From the IMG/VR virus record IMGVR_UViG_3300050821_008264, positions 1 to 47,698 of that record: a stretch of DNA of 47,698 nucleotides, one strand, 5' to 3'. The stretch is from a virus. Shown here piece after piece: positions 17,578 through 26,620 of this stretch. The notes beneath the pieces were generated by a model. The model saw only the letters and a list, made by a program, of their open reading frames with translations. It searched no databases and was not told the origin of the DNA. A program made the translations under genes and the position numbers. The first letter of the stretch is position 1, and each line of letters starts with the position of its first letter.

Positions 17578-17599
17578 GGCCCGGCTGTTACACCGGGCC
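17578..17599 (-). terminator. Intrinsic terminator after scaffold gene
   Basis: On the minus strand GGCCCGG, an 8-base loop and CCGGGCC are followed by TTTTCATTTG. The element lies between the scaffold stop at 17632 and the coat start at 17486, so the coat gene probably also has its own promoter within the roughly 90 bases that follow. No convincing promoter boxes were picked out. Confidence 0.75.
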
Positions 17600-17631
17600 C
17601 TTCCGTGCGGCGGCTCGTGGACAGAGAACTT

Positions 17632-19029
17632 TTACATATCCAGAATCTGCTCGTCCGTCATTCCCGCTACGTCCTTCTTCGTCAGCGGCTTGCTCCGCTG
17701 GCTCCCCGCGCTTCCCGCCGTGCTCACTTCAATCCGCTGCGTGCTCTTCTCTTCCCGCTCCGCCCGGTTATTGGCCGCCGCCACCGTCGCTTCCGTAAAC
17801 GGATTCAAGATGTCCCGCGCCACGTACGGCAGCAGCTGCTTCGCCCTTCCGAAATACAGGTTATGCACCTGCGTGCGCGTCTGCTCCCCGCTCGTCTTCC
17901 ACGCGTTGTTTTCGATTACCTTGGCCACGTTCTTGCCCAAGTCCAGGTCCGCGTTCAGCTGCTTCTCAATCTCCGCAAATATCTCGTTGCTGATCCGGCT
18001 CATCAGCCATTCGCGCGGCTTGGTCGCAATGTTTTTCGGGATGGCGTCTGCGTCCTCGATCGCCTTCCTAATCTCTTCCTTCGCCGCCTTCTGGAAATTC
18101 GTGTCCAGCCCTTCCTTCCAGGTCTTGAATCCGTTCATCAGTTCCGTGCGCTCGCGGTCTTTGTACGCCTTGTTCTCATCCAGCGCGCGCTGCAATTCCG
18201 GCGTCAGCTTTTGCTCCGGCTGCTTTCCCGGCGCCGTGGACGTCGCAAATCCCGCCTTCGTTCGCCACTCCCCCAGCTTCCCAATGGCCTCCGCAAACCC
18301 CTTCTCATCTTCTTTGCCCAACGCATCGAAAAGCTGCGTCAGCATCGCCGGCATACCGTCCGCCGTCAGCGCCTCTGTAGCCACTTCCATACCAATTTTG
18401 TTATACGCCTCCGGATTGCTCGCCTTGAGCGTCTCCAGCCAGGGCTTCGCAGCCGACGCAAACGCTTGCGGGTTCTCCGCGGCGATCGCCTGCAGCACCG
18501 CTCCCTGCCGTGCCGGATCCCCGCTCGCAAACTCCGCTTGCTCCATCCGCGCATCCACCCCGGCCTGCACCTTCGTCTTCAACTCCTCCACACCACCAGG
18601 CGCCATGGACTTGAATTCGCGCGCCTCTTCCACGCTAGGGAAAAACTCCCGCCATTTCGCCGCTTCCGCCAACTGCCCCTGCATCTGCTTAACCAGCCCG
18701 CCCAACTCTGGATGCGCCAGCCCCACCTCCAACTGCTTAGCATCAATCGCCCAAGGATCCACCACCGCAGCAGCGGCCGCCGCAGGCGCAGCTTCCCCTG
18801 GCTTAGCTCCATCCGCAACAACCTTCGTCGCATCGGCCGTAGACGCAGCCCCGTCCGTCTTTTCCTGTACAGGAGCCGTTTCCGCCGCATTCACCGGCGC
18901 TTGCGGGTCGTAATCCAGAATCGTATTCGCGGCAACGTCGAAATTCGGCGCGGCATTCACCGCTTCCTGCGTCCCCGCCGCCGGCGCGGCCGGCGCTACA
19001 TTCGTCACTGCCGGTGCTGTTGTGCTCAT
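17632..19029 (-). CDS. Scaffolding protein
   Basis: A 465-residue, acidic, Ala/Glu/Lys-rich and largely helical protein. The N-terminal 110 residues are low-complexity (Ala, Pro, Thr), the middle is a long coiled region (LTPELQRALDENKAYKDRE) and the C-terminus is short and basic/polar. Composition, size and position between portal and coat match podoviral scaffolds, which direct procapsid assembly and then leave. Its start overlaps the portal stop as ATGA. No protease motif is visible. Confidence 0.75.
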   Translation of the reverse strand: MSTTAPAVTNVAPAAPAAGTQEAVNAAPNFDVAANTILDYDPQAPVNAAETAPVQEKTDGAASTADATKVVADGAKPGEAAPAAAAAAVVDPWAIDAKQLEVGLAHPELGGLVKQMQGQLAEAAKWREFFPSVEEAREFKSMAPGGVEELKTKVQAGVDARMEQAEFASGDPARQGAVLQAIAAENPQAFASAAKPWLETLKASNPEAYNKIGMEVATEALTADGMPAMLTQLFDALGKEDEKGFAEAIGKLGEWRTKAGFATSTAPGKQPEQKLTPELQRALDENKAYKDRERTELMNGFKTWKEGLDTNFQKAAKEEIRKAIEDADAIPKNIATKPREWLMSRISNEIFAEIEKQLNADLDLGKNVAKVIENNAWKTSGEQTRTQVHNLYFGRAKQLLPYVARDILNPFTEATVAAANNRAEREEKSTQRIEVSTAGSAGSQRSKPLTKKDVAGMTDEQILDM

Positions 19030-21569
19030 GCTGCTTTCTCCTTCGGTTTCGCGTTCACTTTCGCGTTTAGCTCGTCTTTCTTGTCTTTCCGGTCCTGCTC
19101 ATCCTTCGCGATCAGCTCCAGCGGGTTCAGCTGAATCCCCGCCTGCCCGGCCATCTGCACTTTCCCGCCCGGCGTCAAATCCTTGAAGTTGATGCTCTCG
19201 CTAGGTGGCTTTTCCTGCCCGGGCTTTTGCATGGCCGCTTGCTGCGCCATCGCGTATGCCTTCACGTTCGCGTACCCTGCCGGATTGCTCATCTTCGCTT
19301 TCTGCCCACTCGCCGAATTCGCCCAGCGCACACACTCCGCAAATTCCAAGTCGTGCCGGTCTAGCTCATCCACCGCAACGCTCGGCAACACTTGCGGCTG
19401 CCCCGGCGCTCCCGTCTGCATATCGGGCTGGCCCTGAATCACAAGCGGTTGCTGCGTCAGCAGCAAACTAATTGTGCGCAGCGCCTTGTCCCTCGAGTCC
19501 TTCCCCGGAATCACCAAATCCTTCATTCCAAGGTCGCGCGAAATCGTCTCCTGATTCGCGGGCTCCTGTATCAGCTCCGCAAACATAGGATTCTCATTCG
19601 CCCCCGCCAACATCTGCGTCAGCACCGCGCGTTGCTGGCTCTTTAGCCGCGGAAAAGTCTCATCCGCTTCCGGACGCGCCTGCAAATTCCCCTTCAAATC
19701 CGCCATGCGGATAACCTTGGCCTCGTACTCGCTGTCCTCCCCAAGGATCGGCATCTCCACATCTTCCGGCCGGTTTTTCCGGAAACAATCCACCGCCAGC
19801 AGCATCACATCTGCCCAGAAATACTTGATCCCCCGCCAAATCAACCCCAGCCGACCCATGGCTTGGTCCCGCGCCATCGAATACCCGCTCGCCGTCTTCT
19901 GATCCGGCATCTCCCCGCCCCATATCGCCGGAAATAGCCCCGTCAAAAACTGCGCCACCGGGCCCATCAAGTCCTGTAGCAAGAGCATCGTGTCCGGAGA
20001 CAAATTCGTCGGCGCCGGCTGGAAGAATCCGGCCGCCAACGGCTGCCCGTTCCGCGCTCGAGCCGGATAGTGCGCGCCAGGCTCCGCTGTCTGATCCGCC
20101 AGGGCATCGAAGTCCAATACTTGCGGGTCGGCATAAATCGGTGGAATCCCGAATTCCTCGCGCTCTTGCACGATGTTGCTCAGAATGTTGTAGCGTTCCT
20201 GCACGCTGATCAGCGAAGTCCCCACCGCCGGCCGATTCTGCCCATCGCCCTCCAGCGCCTGCAAAATCCGCCAGTGGTCCGCTTTGTTCTCGTTCCGAGC
20301 TTCGCAGAACGTATCCCCTGCAAACGCGCAGTACGCCCCATCCGGAAACAGTTTCAGCAGTTGCGGCCGAATCTCCTTCGGCACTCGCTCGCTGAAAAAC
20401 GTCCACGGCTCAAACCAGTTGCGATCGAACGTAATCTGCGAATACAAAGCATCCCCAGGATGCGTGGTAGGCAAGCCCTGCTTCACGCTCACCCGGCTCG
20501 CTCGCGCGTACACGTCGTCCGCATCGTTCGGGTTTCCCGGCTTAATCTTGTCCGCGGCATCCGGATATGCCGCGCGCAGCTTCCCTTCATGCACCTCGAC
20601 CGTCAGGCGCAAATACGACATCTCCTCCACGGAGTCCGCGTACACCGGCCGGTCGACCTCGAGCTCCCCAAATATCGAGATCACTTCCTGCCCGTTGGGC
20701 ACCTTGCGCACCGACGTAATCTGCGGCACCTGCACCATTGGCGCTTCGCGGAAATCCTTTTGCCCCAGCGTCCACCCGCATTGCGGGCACGCCGACCCCG
20801 CGAACAAATTCCCCGGCGGCGTTTCCGCCCCGCAGCTCGGGCAAACAAAAGCGTCCTGCCCCATCTTCTTTTCCCCGATGCTCATCTGCGGCACATCGTG
20901 GAACCCGAACCGCTGCCCATCCGCCACATAGCGCACGTACGCGCATACGCTGCCATCCGTCCACAGAAAATACCCAATCTTCGCCAGCAACCTTTCCACC
21001 CGGTTGTTTTGCGCGATCAGCTCTTCAATGTCGCTAGCCGCCTTCGCCGTCGCAATATCCTCCTCAGACTGCGCGCTCTGCGGATACCACTCAATGCTTG
21101 GCACATCCTGGCTAACCACCGCAATGAAGCTCAGCCCAAATCCCTGATAGAAGTTCGTCACGAACTGGTAGCGGCCGCCTTCCACCGCATCCTTGTCGTC
21201 GTTGAACGAAAGACCCGCCCCGCTTAACCCGGACCCGAACGGCATCCGCCAATCCATGTTGTCGGCGTCCCAGCCCAGCGAATAATGCAGCCCTTGCCAG
21301 AACAGCCGCGCCTGCTTCGCTTTCCTAATTTGGTGACGTCGCGCCACAATCCCTTCGTTGCGAAACGCCACCATCAAATCCTTCAGCGCTTTCACCACAT
21401 CCGGATACACATCCTCCAGATTGGTCATGTTCGGCTTGAGCTGCGGATCCTGCTGCTGTTCCTTCTCCGGGTCGCCGTACTCCTTCGGCGCCGTCCGGCC
21501 AGGCTCCGCCTGCGCCCCTTCGCTCATCGCGTTGCGCGCCTCTTCCGTAAATGTCAGTGATGTCGCCAA
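19026..21569 (-). CDS. Portal protein (large, with zinc ribbon)
   Basis: An 847-residue protein, long for a portal. It includes LFWQGLHYSLGWDADNMDW near residues 85-105 and a wing-type region. An unusual zinc ribbon, CPSCG ... CPQCG, lies at about 243-264. The C-terminal part has long helices (crown/barrel). The gene lies two units after the terminase and before the scaffold. The frame opens at a TTG at 21569 with AGGA at good distance; an ATG 14 codons in is an alternative. It would form the dodecameric DNA gate of the capsid. Confidence 0.75.
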   Translation of the reverse strand: MATSLTFTEEARNAMSEGAQAEPGRTAPKEYGDPEKEQQQDPQLKPNMTNLEDVYPDVVKALKDLMVAFRNEGIVARRHQIRKAKQARLFWQGLHYSLGWDADNMDWRMPFGSGLSGAGLSFNDDKDAVEGGRYQFVTNFYQGFGLSFIAVVSQDVPSIEWYPQSAQSEEDIATAKAASDIEELIAQNNRVERLLAKIGYFLWTDGSVCAYVRYVADGQRFGFHDVPQMSIGEKKMGQDAFVCPSCGAETPPGNLFAGSACPQCGWTLGQKDFREAPMVQVPQITSVRKVPNGQEVISIFGELEVDRPVYADSVEEMSYLRLTVEVHEGKLRAAYPDAADKIKPGNPNDADDVYARASRVSVKQGLPTTHPGDALYSQITFDRNWFEPWTFFSERVPKEIRPQLLKLFPDGAYCAFAGDTFCEARNENKADHWRILQALEGDGQNRPAVGTSLISVQERYNILSNIVQEREEFGIPPIYADPQVLDFDALADQTAEPGAHYPARARNGQPLAAGFFQPAPTNLSPDTMLLLQDLMGPVAQFLTGLFPAIWGGEMPDQKTASGYSMARDQAMGRLGLIWRGIKYFWADVMLLAVDCFRKNRPEDVEMPILGEDSEYEAKVIRMADLKGNLQARPEADETFPRLKSQQRAVLTQMLAGANENPMFAELIQEPANQETISRDLGMKDLVIPGKDSRDKALRTISLLLTQQPLVIQGQPDMQTGAPGQPQVLPSVAVDELDRHDLEFAECVRWANSASGQKAKMSNPAGYANVKAYAMAQQAAMQKPGQEKPPSESINFKDLTPGGKVQMAGQAGIQLNPLELIAKDEQDRKDKKDELNAKVNAKPKEKAA

Positions 21570-21717
21570 GTTTCTGTCCTAAAATGCAAAATGAGCCGGG
21601 GTGCGGGCTGTACTTGCAGCCCGCCAAATAAATTGACACTCACGACTCGCCACGCTTGGGCTGGCCAGGCCCTGGTAAGCTGGGCCAGCCCCGGCGTTCC
21701 TTCTACTTCGCGGCTTT
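21570..21717 (-). promoter_or_regulatory. Intergenic region with two perfect hairpins before portal
   Basis: Between the gene ending at 21718 and the portal start lie two perfect stems: GGGCTGGCC/GGCCAGCCC (21658-21666/21683-21691) and GCGGGCTG/CAGCCCGC (21603-21610/21617-21624). Neither has a clean T run after it; only CATTTTGCATTTT follows the second. They may be weak terminators, processing sites or leader structures of the portal mRNA. Confidence 0.45.
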
Positions 21718-22371
21718 TTACTGCTGCACTTCGGACGGAAGTTCTTTGTGCTCGGCCGGCTTTGCCGCGGCAATCGCCGCCACAACCTTGTCCCCTACCG
21801 CGCTAGCGATTCCGTCGATAACCCTGTCGTCGTGCATCTTCCGCTCGGCGTCGGCGGCAGCGTCGGCAGCTTTTTGGTCCTGTGCAGCCTTCTCGGCCGC
21901 CTCTCGCGCTAAACGGCGCTTCGTCTCCATCTCGCTCTTCAGCATGATCGTCCCGGTCTCCCCATCCTTCTCCAGTTGCGGCACCGGAATCGCAAACTCC
22001 ACCTTGAGCGCACCGTCGACCACCGATAGCGTCACCGGCACAATCCGACCCGCGCGTTCCCGCACAATCGCTTCAAAGATGTCATGCTCCGTCGGCGTGT
22101 GCGGCTGCACCACGTCCGAAAATTGCAATTCCGTTATCCGCTCCTGATGTGGATCAAAGTGAAATTTCGCGTTGCCAATCATTTTTATTCCCCTCTCTTT
22201 CAATCCGAATCTCGCAAACCCTTCCTCGCGCTTCATCTCCACATACCACTTCGCGTAAACCCGCACCCACCTCCACGGATTACGCCGGCGCCACCCCACC
22301 AACTCCGCCACCCCGCCGGTAATACAGCTCCGGTCCAACAGCTCCAGCGTCCGCAGCAGCGGCCCGTCCAC
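21718..22371 (-). CDS. Hypothetical protein with C-terminal coiled coil
   Basis: A 217-residue protein. The N-terminus is Trp/Arg-rich (WRRRNPWRWVRVYAKW), the centre beta-like (RIVPVTLSVVDGALKVEFA), and residues about 140-200 form a charged helix. It starts 4 bases after the preceding stop; internal ATGs at codons 46 and 64 are alternatives, the latter giving MIGNAKFHFDP. Position between terminase and portal is often occupied by small accessory genes. Not recognised. Confidence 0.5.
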   Translation of the reverse strand: MDGPLLRTLELLDRSCITGGVAELVGWRRRNPWRWVRVYAKWYVEMKREEGFARFGLKERGIKMIGNAKFHFDPHQERITELQFSDVVQPHTPTEHDIFEAIVRERAGRIVPVTLSVVDGALKVEFAIPVPQLEKDGETGTIMLKSEMETKRRLAREAAEKAAQDQKAADAAADAERKMHDDRVIDGIASAVGDKVVAAIAAAKPAEHKELPSEVQQ

Positions 22372-22375
22372 CGCT

Positions 22376-22552
22376 TCAGACCCCTTCAGCGTTGCGAAAT
22401 GCGCGCAACTCCGCGTCAGCCGCTTCGCGCGCCCGCGTCAACTCAATCGCTTTCTCAACCTTGAATAGCTTCACTTCCAGGTGCGCCTTCTCCTTCAGCA
22501 AATGGTCCAGCACGGTCACATCCACAAACACTCTTTCGTCCGGCATCGTCAT
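22376..22552 (-). CDS. Small coiled-coil protein
   Basis: A 58-residue helical protein (HLLKEKAHLEVKLFKVEKAI). The start overlaps the upstream stop as ATGA; an ATG two codons in is also possible. No family was recognised. It could be a dimeric regulator or assembly helper. Confidence 0.5.
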   Translation of the reverse strand: MTMPDERVFVDVTVLDHLLKEKAHLEVKLFKVEKAIELTRAREAADAELRAFRNAEGV

Positions 22553-23070
22553 TTCTCCTTTTTCAGTAACCGCTGCGCTTCCTGCCACGGTATCGATGGC
22601 CCTAGATGCGCTGCGCAACAATCGTCGGAATCTACTTCGTTATCGTTCTCCAGCATCACTTCGCAAAGTCCGTCTTCGCCTTGCGTCGGAACAAAGTGCC
22701 GGCACGGCGCACCGCCTGCATGCCCAAAACAGTTAGTGCCTTTACCCTTCGCCCATTCCAGCCCAAGCTCCTCCGGATCCTTCTTACCCAAATACTTCGG
22801 GCTGTCCGTCTGTGCCGGCGTTCCGCCAATCTGGTATCCGCACACCGGCGTATACGTCTCGCCGTCCTTCTTCACCCGCTCGAGGACAATTCCCTCGCCC
22901 ATGTACTCGCAGGTTTTCTGCTTCGCGAATAAATGCGGACAGTTAAAGCAGCTCTTCGGTTCCCCGCCGGTATCTTTTCCGCCGACAAATAGAATCGCCC
23001 AACGTTCGAGTCTCACCGGCCCGCCAGGCAGAATGCTTTTGCGCCCTTTGATTTTTCCGGTCCCGAACAT
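22549..23070 (-). CDS. Cysteine-rich putative metal-binding protein
   Basis: A 173-residue protein. The start at 23070 overlaps the preceding stop by one base (TGATG); the longer frame lies inside the upstream gene. About ten Cys and several His occur as CFNCPHLF, CEY, CGYQ, CFGH, PCRHF, LCEV and DDCCAAH, suggesting one or two zinc sites or an iron-sulfur site. No enzymatic signature is visible. It lies in the accessory block between the secreted protein gene at 23.4-24.3 kb and the portal. Confidence 0.6.
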   Translation of the reverse strand: MFGTGKIKGRKSILPGGPVRLERWAILFVGGKDTGGEPKSCFNCPHLFAKQKTCEYMGEGIVLERVKKDGETYTPVCGYQIGGTPAQTDSPKYLGKKDPEELGLEWAKGKGTNCFGHAGGAPCRHFVPTQGEDGLCEVMLENDNEVDSDDCCAAHLGPSIPWQEAQRLLKKEK

Positions 23071-23387
23071 CAGCTCGCGTCCGGCTTCCCCGCGGTCGCT
23101 TCCGCCGTCTCCATCGCCGCTGCCCGCGCCTGTATCCGCTCGAGCGAGGCCCGTTCCGTCCTCGCTTGCACTTGATGCAAACTCCGCCGCCCCATCAGCC
23201 GCGGCGTCTGCGGCTTCACCGGCTCCGTCATCGGACCGTGCCCCGCCACTCCCAGCAGCGAATTCGTCAGCCCGCGATTCTCCGCGCGCAATTTGCGACA
23301 CTCCTCCCGCTCACGCACCAGCTCTTCCTCCAGCCACACCTCATGCCGCGAGCGGAATATCCCCCTCAATCTCTCCCACCAGTTCAT
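23070..23387 (-). CDS. Hypothetical helical protein
   Basis: A 105-residue protein, amphipathic and charged (WLEEELVREREECRKLRAEN), with a second charged helix at the C-terminus. It starts MNWWERLRGIF, an amphipathic helix that may touch membranes. It follows the secreted protein gene and is coupled to the Cys-rich protein. Not recognised. Confidence 0.5.
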   Translation of the reverse strand: MNWWERLRGIFRSRHEVWLEEELVREREECRKLRAENRGLTNSLLGVAGHGPMTEPVKPQTPRLMGRRSLHQVQARTERASLERIQARAAAMETAEATAGKPDAS

Positions 23388-23447
23388 AAAAAAGAATGCG
23401 CGTGTGATCTCCGGATGCGCGCCTTCCCCCGGCCGTATCTCGGAGAC

Positions 23448-24323
23448 CTAGAACGTAGACTGCGCGGCCGTATAACCCCACACACGCGCGTGAATCGCGC
23501 CAGCGCCAGGGTTCGACGTGCCCATCGTGAACAGAATCGCGGTCAATCCGGTCGTAGTGCCTACCGTCGCCGGGCTATTCATGTTCGCAATACCAGTAGT
23601 CCCGGCCGTCAGCGTGCTATTTGCCGTCAAGAATGCCGACGTCGAGCCCGAAATTCCCACCGCCCAGCTCGCCGACGTGGTAATCGTCGTCGTTACACGC
23701 CCCGACGCTCCAGCCGACAGAAAGTTGGCCGGCACCTTCACCGCTGTGGTCGTGGTCAACGCCCCGGTGTTCAGCGTCACGCTGCCAGTGTCCGCCGTCC
23801 AGTACACTAACCCGCCGCCATTCAGCGAAGCATCATTCAGCGCCTCTTGAATCCCCTGATCGCCGGAGATCACTTGATTCGGCGCGTAGCTAGACCCATG
23901 TACGTTGCTGAAGCTGGCCGTAACGTTCGCGCAGCTCTGCGCACCAGACGCTCCCGCCGGCGCGTTAATAATAGACACTGCAGTGGGCGTCACCGTCTCC
24001 GCTACGCTGCCCTGCGGATCCACCGTGATCGCCGAAAATGTCGCGTTGGCCGCAAGGAATGGACTGAATTGCCGCCCGTCCGGCAGTGACGCGAACGCTG
24101 GACATACCGTGATCGTCTGCGAACCCGTAGCCGAATTTCCGCTCAGGATGTACGCGCCCCAGCCCGAATACGCCTGCGACATATACAGCCCGCCAACGCG
24201 CGACAGGTTCGATTGCACGCTCTGCGCCTTCGTTTGGTGATACACCGGCAACGCCAGCAACAGCAGCACCGCGCACACCATCAACAAGACCGCCGTGGCG
24301 GCCGCAACCCTCTTCATCTTCAT
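23448..24323 (-). CDS. Secreted fibre-like beta protein (2)
   Basis: A 291-residue protein. Residues 1-34 have a basic n-region (MKMKR), a long hydrophobic stretch and a possible cleavage site at TKA-Q. The mature part is Ser/Thr/Ala/Gly-rich beta sequence with a pectate-lyase-like start (YAPNQVISGDQGIQEALND), as in tail-spike heads, and ends in GAIHARVWGYTAAQ. Only three Cys are present. It lies between the terminase block and the portal. It may be a virion adhesin or a protein exported to the host surface. Confidence 0.6.
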   Translation of the reverse strand: MKMKRVAAATAVLLMVCAVLLLLALPVYHQTKAQSVQSNLSRVGGLYMSQAYSGWGAYILSGNSATGSQTITVCPAFASLPDGRQFSPFLAANATFSAITVDPQGSVAETVTPTAVSIINAPAGASGAQSCANVTASFSNVHGSSYAPNQVISGDQGIQEALNDASLNGGGLVYWTADTGSVTLNTGALTTTTAVKVPANFLSAGASGRVTTTITTSASWAVGISGSTSAFLTANSTLTAGTTGIANMNSPATVGTTTGLTAILFTMGTSNPGAGAIHARVWGYTAAQSTF

Positions 24324-24340
24324 TTTTGTTTTCCTTTTCC

Positions 24341-24568
24341 TTAAAGTGGGGAAATCCTCAAACCCTTCAGAAACTTCAAATCCGTTGCCGTCCAGTAAAT
24401 CTTGTCTGCCGTTTCGTTCGCGCTACTATGATTACGCTCAATGTGCTCATCCAGCCGGCGATTCGCCGTCGCCGCCGTGTCCGCCAGAAATTCCCGGTTG
24501 AAACAGTACGGGCATTTCAGCTTGATTAGCCCGCTTGGCGTTCCGTCGTCTGCGTCGTCGTTCGGCAT
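24341..24568 (-). CDS. Small C2H2-type zinc finger protein
   Basis: A 75-residue protein. KCPYCFNREF, then an alpha-helical stretch ending HIERNH, gives Cys-x2-Cys and His-x4-His, a C2H2 finger. Such proteins in phages bind nucleic acid or proteins. It overlaps the gene at 24447-24656 by 122 bases, and the finger itself lies partly in that overlap, so its exact start is uncertain. Confidence 0.55.
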   Translation of the reverse strand: MPNDDADDGTPSGLIKLKCPYCFNREFLADTAATANRRLDEHIERNHSSANETADKIYWTATDLKFLKGLRISPL

Positions 24569-24656
24569 CTACTTTGTCTTGCGCCCGCAAAACCAGTTCG
24601 CGCTCCTCCGGCTTAAGGAACGCCAGCCGTTCACGCTTTGTCGCTCGCCTGCTCAC
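24447..24656 (-). CDS. Small basic protein after terminase (overlapping)
   Basis: A 69-residue ORF starting 13 bases past the terminase stop. The first 45 residues are helical and strongly basic (RLAFLKPEERELVLRAQDK, then an Arg run). The last 24 lie out of frame over the zinc finger gene and are Gly-rich. The first part looks coding. The long overlap is unusual; the true C-terminus may be as shown or the gene may be decaying. Confidence 0.4.
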   Translation of the reverse strand: MSRRATKRERLAFLKPEERELVLRAQDKVDAERRRRRRNAKRANQAEMPVLFQPGISGGHGGDGESPAG

Positions 24657-24668
24657 ACAGATTTGATT

Positions 24669-26237
24669 TCATGTGCCCCGGAATCGTTTGCGCACCACCG
24701 GCTGATACTTCTTCCGCTCCTCCGCTTCATATTTCTGCGCCAGGATTGCACGGCTCGTAGGATCCAGCGGGCGCCCCTGATTCCTCTCCGCCGTCTGCAT
24801 CCGCTCATGTAAGGTCACTTCCAGAGGCTTACGATTCGGCCCGCCAAACATCGCATACAGGCCGTACCCGCTTGATTGCAGCGGGTCATCCCCAAGAAAT
24901 TCCGCAATTTCTTCACGGTTTTTCTCATCCCGCGGCGCGCGCGGTATCGTCCGAATCAGGTTCTTGCAGCTATCCGCAATCTGTAGCTTCGCAACCCGGA
25001 CCGGCTCGCTCTTACCCGTTCCGTCATTGAAAATCTGCCCGGTTGCAACGCGCCCCTTCAGATAATCGTAAAGAACCTGCTCGCGTCCGGGCTTGTCCTT
25101 AGTCGACCTAGCGGGAGCCACCATTCCCGCCGCCTGTAGCACCGCGCCCATGCGTAGCGCAATCGGGTTTGTGTCCTGCCGTTCCGCGAACGCATCATGC
25201 GAAAACGAAAACATTTCATAGTTTTCGCACTGCGTTCCAATCTTTCCAGTTACCAGCGCGTGAAGCTTTCGGCTCTCCTCAACGATTCGCTCGCCCAGCT
25301 CTTCCGGCGTGTGCCGGTTCACCACCAGCTCATGGTAAATCCGGGCAATGCCTAGATCATCCAGGCAGAACCAGTGCACCACCGAGTTGTGGTCAAATCC
25401 CCAATCGCCGCCCAGCCAGCGCTTCCACCAACGCTCTAGCTTTACTGTGCTGGGATCGTAAACGTTTAGCGCTTCGTCCCAAGCGCCCTCGAAGTACCCG
25501 CCGGCCACGCCCCAGATTCCTTCTTTCAGCGCCCGGCTAACCTCCGCCTGATAGCTGTCCAGGTTCGCGATGTACCGCGGATCGTTCGCGTAAACCGGAT
25601 TGTCCCGGTACGTCGCCGGAAAATATTTGTAGTCCTCCGGCTTGTACTGGGCCCGCTGATTCGGCGTCATCTCCGCGCACGGCTGATTCTTCACAAAGAC
25701 GTCTTCCACCCACTGCGCGCCAATCCCGATCGGATTGGTTGCGCCGTCTTTCGTGCAGTTCGGCGCTACCGGGCAGCGATTCCACGCGGAAATGTTCTGC
25801 CACTGCCCAAACGTGAACTCCGTCAGCTCGTCATAGCCGATTTTGTACCACTGCCCCTGATAGCCCCATACATCGTGCTCGTACTGCATGGAGCCAAATT
25901 TCGTTGTCGCGCCATTCCGCCAAGTGACAACGCCCTGCGTCTCATTGAACGACCGGTACAGCTCGCGAGGAATCTCTTCGCGAAAGCGCGTTATCACCGT
26001 ATCGCGCAGCTTCGGATTTGTGCGCCGCAGAATCAGCGTGTGCACCTTCGCCGCGTCGTCCACACTGAAGCGATTGCAGTGCAGCATCTGATCCACGATC
26101 AGACACAGCGTCTTCCCCGGCCCAGCCGCTCCGCCTAGCAAACGGTGCTGTGCTCGCGAACCGTGAAACGCTTTTTGATGGGGATACGGGTCCCACCGGT
26201 AAACGAACCGGTCTACCGCATCGGAAACTTGCACCAT
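24669..26237 (-). CDS. terL: Terminase large subunit
   Basis: A 522-residue protein. Walker A GGAAGPGKT at residues 35-43, Walker B IGYDEL near 133-138 with the catalytic Glu, and a C-terminal RNase H-like nuclease starting WLGGDWGFDHNS near 280. This is the ATP-driven packaging motor that cuts and translocates DNA into the procapsid via the portal. It follows the small terminase candidate through three tiny genes and abuts the membrane peptide gene upstream. Confidence 0.92.
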   Translation of the reverse strand: MVQVSDAVDRFVYRWDPYPHQKAFHGSRAQHRLLGGAAGPGKTLCLIVDQMLHCNRFSVDDAAKVHTLILRRTNPKLRDTVITRFREEIPRELYRSFNETQGVVTWRNGATTKFGSMQYEHDVWGYQGQWYKIGYDELTEFTFGQWQNISAWNRCPVAPNCTKDGATNPIGIGAQWVEDVFVKNQPCAEMTPNQRAQYKPEDYKYFPATYRDNPVYANDPRYIANLDSYQAEVSRALKEGIWGVAGGYFEGAWDEALNVYDPSTVKLERWWKRWLGGDWGFDHNSVVHWFCLDDLGIARIYHELVVNRHTPEELGERIVEESRKLHALVTGKIGTQCENYEMFSFSHDAFAERQDTNPIALRMGAVLQAAGMVAPARSTKDKPGREQVLYDYLKGRVATGQIFNDGTGKSEPVRVAKLQIADSCKNLIRTIPRAPRDEKNREEIAEFLGDDPLQSSGYGLYAMFGGPNRKPLEVTLHERMQTAERNQGRPLDPTSRAILAQKYEAEERKKYQPVVRKRFRGT

Positions 26238-26447
26238 CTAGCGATAAATCTTGGTGAACCGCGCGCCCACAAACCACATCGCCGGCGCCACACCAAATCC
26301 CACCTTGTGCAGCAAGCTCAGCGATCCCCAACTGTTCAGGAACACCAGCACAAACACCGCAACGCCCAAAATCTTAAGCACCCTGTCCAGGTAAATCGTC
26401 TGCGTCAGCTTCTCCAGAAATCCCATGTTCGTCTGCACCACGGTCAT
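26238..26447 (-). CDS. Small membrane protein before terminase
   Basis: Starting at ATG 26447, about 69 residues: MTVVQTNMGFLEKLTQ, then a hydrophobic stretch (about residues 24-40) and a second weaker one (50-62). A strong AGGAGG lies 6 bases upstream. Its first residues resemble those of the 16-codon ORF at 26617-26667 (MTVVQT-x-M-x-F). It abuts the terminase start. Holin or superinfection roles are possible. Not recognised. Confidence 0.6.
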   Translation of the reverse strand: MTVVQTNMGFLEKLTQTIYLDRVLKILGVAVFVLVFLNSWGSLSLLHKVGFGVAPAMWFVGARFTKIYR

Positions 26448-26458
26448 CACTTCCTCCT

Positions 26459-26620
26459 TTAGACTTCTTTCACTACCAACTCGCCCAGCCTTGGGTCATC
26501 GTATAGCAGTCGCGTGCACGCCCTTTGCGCGTCATCGAACGTTACGTAGTAAGTATTTGGCTCGACTGCGACGTGACTGCCGTCCTTGTGCTTCACAAAT
26601 ACTTGGTAGGTCTTTTTCAT
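26459..26620 (-). CDS. 53-residue conserved-looking protein
   Basis: A short protein beginning MKKTYQVFVK and ending LGELVVKEV, with strands and one helix (FDDAQRACTRLLYDD), giving a compact alpha/beta look. Its ATG overlaps the stop of a 16-codon ORF as ATGA. Its stop lies within the Shine-Dalgarno region of the next gene. Not recognised, but codon use and spacing support a real gene. Confidence 0.6.
   Translation of the reverse strand: MKKTYQVFVKHKDGSHVAVEPNTYYVTFDDAQRACTRLLYDDPRLGELVVKEV

Noticed and set aside
17605-19134. Plus-strand open frame of 509 codons, Arg-rich
   Set aside because: Antisense shadow of the scaffold gene; composition (Arg, Leu, His, Pro) is that of a reversed GC-rich coding strand.
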